NCBI GenBank assembly: GCA_019671005.1
Contig: CM033712.1
Span: 79,627,693-79,691,692, forward strand
DNA from: Hibiscus mutabilis
Lineage: Eukaryota; Streptophyta; Magnoliopsida; Malvales; Malvaceae
Direction: 5' to 3'
DNA length: 64,000 bases
Shown: one piece after another, positions 58,507 through 64,000 of the stretch
Numbering within the stretch: position 1 is the first letter of the stretch
Layout of the letters: each line of letters opens with the position of its first letter
Translations under genes and position numbers: made by a program
The notes under the pieces: generated by a model
What the model was told of the DNA's origin: nothing
Databases searched by the model: none
The model's input: the letters and a program-made list of their open reading frames with translations, nothing else

Positions 58507-60045
58507 ACACCCTTAAACCATATTTATTTTGTCTTTTGTACATTTTTTTCGCAATTAACCATGTATTTTTATTCTCTTAATTCTTTAACTCAATAATATT
58601 TTTAAATCTGAATACTTTAAAAAATCATTTTTCCATTTATTATTAATTTTTGGATTATAAAGAATTTAGAAACTTAAAAAAACTACTAAATAAAAAAAGA
58701 AACAAAAAAATATAAATTATAAAATATATCTGATTTTCAGAATTTATGTTTAAACTTAAAATTTTCCAAAATTATAATTTATGGTTAATTTATTTTTAAA
58801 AAATTGTATAATCATTTAATATATAAAAATATAAAATTGAAAAGACCCATAAAATTTCTATAAAACTGAATTTTTAAAAATAAATTTTAGATTTTTTTTC
58901 ATTGGTGATTTTTAATGATTTTTTTCTTTTTAATGTTTTTCTTTTTATTTCATGACATATGGTGTGTTTTAACCGGTTCAACCGAAAAAAATTGTATAAA
59001 AATAAAATGAGAATTTAACTATGGTACAAAAATAACGTTATGCTAAAATTAAAATCTTTAAAAACAATAAAAAAGAACTATTAATTTTTTAAGATAAAAT
59101 GGGCTTCACTCGAAGAGAAAATAATTAAACTAAAAAGTGTATATCTATTATTAAAAAATTAAAAATATATATGAATAGATATTGTCTCCTAATCATTTTT
59201 ATACTATTAAAAGATTGAGTTAGTGTTTGAAAAATCAACGAGGCATGGGCAGAGCATGCAAAGGTTAGTCTAGGTCTTAAGCACTTAGGTTTGATTTTCC
59301 ACTTGCACCACTACACGAGGGAAAAAATCATAAGCCCAAGCGAGAATAAGCCCTACAAAAACACCCCCAAAGCCCGGCTTGAATAACTGATGTAATCCCT
59401 ATAGATTTGTAAATATTTTCAGGACTAAGTCAGGAATCAAATTCAATAAATAAAGTATAATTAATAATAAAAAATGAGGGACAACTATATAGAAACGGCT
59501 CCATCAGTGTTCACTCTAGCAATTCTACTTAGTATTGGTATGGTCCCAACACTTTTCGTACGGATCGAGTCAAGATTTTTATATATTGAAATTAGAGTAA
59601 AGTATGAAATTTGTGACATTTTTATATAATTATAATAAATATTGTTGACCTCATACCCAACGAATTAATTAAAATAAAATTTAATTTTATTTATGAAAAA
59701 TTTATTTCAATTTCTTAAAAATTTTATATTCTAACAAATTAGGTGGGATCAATTAATAGGCACAGTGGAGATTTAACTTTAAGAATATGCAAGGGGGCCG
59801 AGGGTTCAAGCATATGCTCAAATTTCGATCAATTCCAATGACCATCATGTGTAGCAAAGTCACGCACCACATGTTGCTTACCAATCATAGTCGGCTCTGC
59901 ACAAAAAATATTGAAGACGATCCAACGTTAAGACCCAATTATCACTCCAAATAATGAACCGAAGAACCATCACCGAAAGACCATACAATAATTGATCTCA
60001 AATTCTAGCCAAAGCCCTCCGAAGGGAGGAACGGTTGGACCGAGT
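58507..60045. other. Gene-free AT-rich spacer
   Basis: No open frame or RNA gene is supported. Some phrases (gtgcaccactacacgaggg, ccaacgaattaattaaa) look like eroded repeats, but boundaries cannot be drawn. Confidence 0.45.
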
Positions 60046-60493
60046 TAAGGGTGTATATTTCGGATATTCGATTCAAAATTTTAAATATTCAAAATTTTGG
60101 ATCGGTAATTTAGCAATACGTATTCGTTCTAAAAATAGGATATTAGGTTTTTCGGATCAGATATTTAAATATTCGAATTTATGATTTGATTTAAGTATTT
60201 TTTAATATATGGGCCCTATTCATGAAAATTTTGGGTTTCCAAATATAACAATTAACAAATTATTGAATATAACAAGATTTGTATCCATGAAAATTTTAAA
60301 TTTTCCTATATAACAAGTAAAAATATCGAATATAACAAAGTTTATATCTATAAAAAAAATGAATCTTCGGATAATCGAATATATGATCCGAATTATTTAG
60401 AAAATAAAAAATAGATCAGATATTCAAAATTTTAGATCGAACAACGAATAAACATATCGGATTGATCGGATCAAATTTTTGTACACACCCCTA
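60046..60493. mobile_element. Foldback MITE with (a)aggggtgta ends
   Basis: The start taagggtgtatatttcggat and the end ttttgtacacacccctaa are inverted. The words attcgattcaaaatttt and ttagatcgaacaacgaata mirror each other in part. Length about 448 bp, non-coding. Confidence 0.6.
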
Positions 60494-60523
60494 ATCAAGT
60501 AATGGGTACAAGACACGGATTAG

Positions 60524-60740
60524 GGATGTCAATGGGGCGGGTTTTGCAGGTATTCGCCCCACTTCGTATTCAATTGGGCAGGGATGGTTACAAATTTTGC
60601 GGGTTGTGGGGCGAGGATGAAGATAAAAATTAGATTCGTGGGTGGTGGGTGAATATGTCTTTGTACCCACCCGTCTCGCATCATCCCCACCCACTTCGCA
60701 TCATCTCCACCGCCATGCATCGTTCCCACCCGCCCCAACA
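60524..60740. repeat. ggggcggg foldback element with a 20-bp tandem repeat
   Basis: It starts agggatgtcaatggggcggg and ends cccacccgccccaac, which are inverted. Near its end a 20-base word (cacccgtctcgcatcatccc) is repeated with variation three times (60665-60725). The start is shared with the larger element at 31138. Confidence 0.6.
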
Positions 60741-61470
60741 TATCTTATAAAATGTTATTATAATATTATTAAAAATATAATATCGATTTGGATCATAGTC
60801 AAATTTAAGATAATTTATATTAACTTTTTATTGGGATATTAATGAAAAATTCAATATATATATTTGTATATAATTGAGTTTGAAATTGATCATATCAAAT
60901 TTATAAATATTTTTTAATATATCAATTTGAATTAAAGTCAAATTTAAAATAATTTACATTGACTTATCTTGAAATATTTATGAAAATTTATAAATATATA
61001 TAATATTTATTATGTTTATTGGTTTATTCTTTATTGTTGTCTGTCGTTATGCCTTCTTTTTAAGGTTTTTCTTCTTCTTTTCAATCACCACCATATATAT
61101 GTTATTTTTCTACTTTTTTAATTTTATTTTTCTAATATTATATGTTATTTAGATTCTATCGGTATTTGTTCTTATTTTTTAAGGTTGTTTTTTAATTGTT
61201 ATATTTTGTTAGTTCTTTCTGTAATGTTTATTTGTTAAGCAATTGAAATATTATTTTACATGTTATTTGTGCTATTTTCGAACATTTACAATAGACTTTA
61301 GCATTTTTTTAATCCAAACTTTTTTGTTGTACAATTTAAATTTTGTATATTTGTAGCGATGTCTTTTTCTGATACTTCTCATCGCTAAATAAAAACGATC
61401 GTTTTTCGAAGGATTTTTGAAAGGTGTTTGTGACTCTTTTGGATATAAAATATTTATTCCGTGGGGTTTT
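60741..61470. other. Gene-free AT-rich sequence
   Basis: No gene is seen. The word aaatttaagataatttatatt is repeated at about 60803 and 60938. It leads into the LTR-like region. Confidence 0.45.
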
Positions 61471-62673
61471 TAAAATCTTATAAAAATGGAGTCGCCACCG
61501 GCCACTTAGGTAGGCCGGACACCATAAAACCAGAGATTCAAGAGACAGGGTTCGGGAGTCGGTTACGGATGGGGAAGGATTAGCACCCCCACACCGCCCA
61601 AAAATTGGTACTTTAATAATTACCGCTTTATTAATATTGGATTTTCTGGATTAGAGTGACGATTATTTTAAATTTCGGTCATAATTGCGAGTGTATTTTA
61701 AGGGTCCCGTTACCCGAGAATAAACGCCCAACCACTATCACTACGCTTGATACTGGCCCTTTACGCTCGGATAAAAGGACACCGCATTAACAATTTATAT
61801 CTCGATATGCAATCTTAATGGCAAAAAATATAAAACATGGTAAAATGTTTAAATGTAGTAAATATTGTCATAACAGAATATTAATCTAACATAGATGATA
61901 TCCTAGACTAAAACATGCATATACATATTATTCTAAATAATAGATAAAAACAACTATGATATGTCAAAATAACAAGGCAGGAATAAGTATATATAGACGA
62001 ACAAATATTTCGAAAAGACATGCATATTGGTGATAAAACATATTTCAACATATACGGGTCAACATATCGTATAAAAAGGATAAATATACTAACATGTAGC
62101 CCTAAAAAATAAGAAAGCACACACATACAAAATACAAAATATACCATGTACGAATCAATTAAAACATAACATGCTTGATATGAATAACCGAAAAAACATA
62201 AATATCATACTTAACATATATATATATATATATATAAACATGAAATACGAGTCATATACGAGGGTCATAAAATAAAATAATATCAATACATACGATTATA
62301 ATACGAACAATAATATTTACAAAGAAAACAGGACTGAAATGAAAGAAAAACAAAAGTCAGTGGCAGAAATTAAAGAACAATAATATATAATTTGGGGACG
62401 AAATTGCAAAACAGACAAAACCTGAAAGGACCAGGATTGTAATTATACCAAGGGGCAGACCCAAAGTGAAAAATTCAAAAACGCGGGATGGTTAAGGGCG
62501 TAATTTTCCCATTTAGAAACCGATTCGGTGTGTAATTTAGGGACTAAATTGTAATCTTTTTGAAAAACCGGGGGACTGGGGTGTGATTATACCATGCGGC
62601 AAGACAAAAGTGAAAATATTGAAAACGCGATGGGATTAAGTGTGTAATTTACCCATTTCAAAAATAATAATAA

Positions 62674-62684
62674 CTATAAAAAGC
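62674..62684 (+). promoter_or_regulatory. TATA box of the LTR-like element
   Basis: ctataaaaagc with a C/T-rich leader starting about 30 bases downstream. Consensus-based only. Confidence 0.4.
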
Positions 62685-63090
62685 CCGTTTTTAGACCGAA
62701 ACCCATTTTCCCCCTCATTTCTTTCATTTTCAGTTTTTCCAGAAAATCTTTGTTCTTCTTTTTCTCTCAAGTGTTCTTGAGAAACTCGAAATCCCGGCGG
62801 CCCGCCGTATTCTCTCGCCGCCGCCGCCGCTAACCGGCGCGGTGGACTCCAAAATACACCAAAACATTCCCTTGTCGTCCCTCAACATGAACCCGTGGTT
62901 GGATTCAGAGGATCCCTTTTATTTACCCTAGATCTAAGAAATACGAACCCAAAAATATATTTTTTTAGACCAAAACGAAACCACAAGGGGTCTTCCCCTC
63001 CCTTTGTTCACGGATCGGCTTGTAGAAAGCGAAAGGCTTGTCACGAGAGGAAGGAAGACCCACGACAAAGCCGGTAAGACTTCTTTACTT

Positions 63091-63112
63091 GTTTTTTTTT
63101 TTTTTTTTTTTT
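63091..63112 (+). repeat. Poly-T run
   Basis: About 22 consecutive T, within the LTR-like element. Confidence 0.9.
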
Positions 63113-63468
63113 GTGTTTCAGTATATGCATGCAAAAAAAGCAAGTAAGAAAAAGAGACAAAAAATTACCACTGGATGCCTTTTGATTATTTTATTTGGTT
63201 ACAAGTTTTTCGGTTTTTACAAGCTTTCTGTTTTTTTTTGTGTTACTACTCCCTCTGTTTTTTTTTGCTCCTTCCTCAAAATTAAAAATTATCCCCGTTA
63301 CAACAACCCCGTTTCATATATATTACTGCCTCTGTATTTTGGTTGCAACTTGTATCTTCTTTTCGGATCGACATTTGCTTGTTGTCTTTGGCATAATCTG
63401 AGCGCGGGATGAATATCGGGCGCGGTGGCGGTGTGGCCATTCTCGCTAGAGGGCGGACGCATTTTTGG

Positions 63469-63492
63469 CCGTTAGATCGATCGATCTAACGG
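63469..63492. repeat. Perfect 24-bp palindrome
   Basis: The half-site ccgttagatcga is followed at once by its exact reverse complement. Confidence 0.92.
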
Positions 63493-63720
63493 TCGAGATG
63501 GCTTGAAGAACGATCGGCCTGGATGAAGCCTCGATCTGATGAGACGGCTTGAGATTTCGCCACGTGGAGCTCCGCAGTCGAGGAGTCAGAACGCGTGGAT
63601 CTTACGCGCGCGTGGGACATTAAAGCGTCTGCGCGTAATCTACACGCGCGCGTGGCACTCGAACGGTCCATACGTGTGGAGCACGCGCCTGGCAGATATT
63701 TTTTACTTCCATTGCATCGT

Positions 63721-63751
63721 GGCCGTTGGATCAGATCTTGATCCAACGGCC
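63721..63751. repeat. Perfect 13-bp inverted repeat with 5-base loop
   Basis: ggccgttggatca, loop gatct, then the exact complement tgatccaacggcc. It resembles the 24-bp palindrome 250 bases upstream (shared ccgtt.gatc core). Confidence 0.92.
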
Positions 63752-64000
63752 CACAGTTACCTGCACATTGTAATAGATAGGATTCAGATTTGGGCCAAAC
63801 GGGCCTTGTAATTAGATTTGTAATTGGACTTGGATTTTATTTATTTGGATTTAATATATATTTAATTTTTCATTTTACTAGCCCAATAATAATAATAATA
63901 GTATACTTATAACAGCAATACATACGAAAATATATACTTATATTATACGATCATTAATTAATATACTATTCTAGTATACGTACGTATAATCATATGTATA

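Larger units (their letters stand above)
61471..64000 (+). mobile_element. Large LTR-like retrotransposon segment, incomplete at the window edge
   Basis: It contains the block shared with 19908-20215 (61510-61805), then an AT-rich part, then a promoter-like ctataaaaagcccg (62674), a C/T-rich leader, a GC-rich section with a GCC run (62810-62840), a strong donor-like gccggtaagac (63066), and a GC- and CpG-rich section (63400-63760) with two palindromes. This order (upstream region, TATA box, long leader) resembles the LTR and leader of a large Ty3-type plant element, but no gag or pol reading frame is in view and the end is outside the window. Reading frames such as 62895-63077 match nothing I know. 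Confidence 0.5.

Noticed and set aside
61908..62147. 79-codon minus-strand frame
   Set aside because: Hydrophobic, repeat-derived and without family support; lies in the LTR-like region.
1..64000. CRISPR array, bacterial operon or prophage
   Set aside because: No regularly spaced short repeats, no Shine-Dalgarno-led gene clusters; introns and plant families show nuclear plant DNA.

Overview
The window looks like plant nuclear DNA from a eudicot. It is AT-rich, its genes are split by many GT-AG introns, and it is dense in foldback elements, LTR fragments and microsatellites. The recognisable proteins are plant-type (a CLASSY SNF2 helicase, a fused aspartokinase/homoserine dehydrogenase, a plant SDHAF1). 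Recalled protein similarity suggests a cotton-like Malvaceae genome, but that is an inference and was not searched.

Layout. 0-3.2 kb: repeats, including a foldback element and a weak LINE-like relic. 3.2-6.7 kb, minus strand: a broken CLASSY-type gene, with its helicase end at 3.2-4.7 kb and tandem acidic N-terminal units at 5.5-6.7 kb. 6.9-19.4 kb: no genes; a nested repeat block dominated by an imperfect inverted repeat with arms of about 3.5 and 4.7 kb, plus a long direct repeat. 19.4-29.9 kb, plus strand: a 17-exon aspartokinase/homoserine dehydrogenase gene whose long first intron holds an LTR-type fragment and a miniature LTR element (TRIM). 30-32.3 kb: repeats. 32.6-35.2 kb, plus: a VTT/DedA (TVP38/TMEM64) membrane-protein gene. 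36.4-38.2 kb, plus: a short SDHAF1-like gene. 38.6 kb: a damaged tRNA-Thr-like sequence. 40.7 kb, minus: the tail of a DUF241-type gene. 43.6-49.9 kb, plus: a two-KH-domain RNA-binding protein. 50.9-58.0 kb, minus: tubulin-folding cofactor E. 58-64 kb: foldback elements, then a GC-rich LTR-like region that runs off the end.

The genes do not form one pathway. What links them is their condition. The four long protein genes read in the conserved frame (aspartokinase/homoserine dehydrogenase, VTT protein, KH protein, cofactor E) and the CLASSY gene each carry frameshifts, and three of them also carry in-frame stops or deletions in conserved coding sequence. Only the 99-codon SDHAF1 reading frame is open from end to end. 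Two readings are possible: a duplicated block that lost selection and is decaying gene by gene, or an assembly with many uncorrected indels. The two C-to-T-type stops, the 16-base and larger deletions and the exon duplication favour real decay; several one-base losses could be sequence errors.
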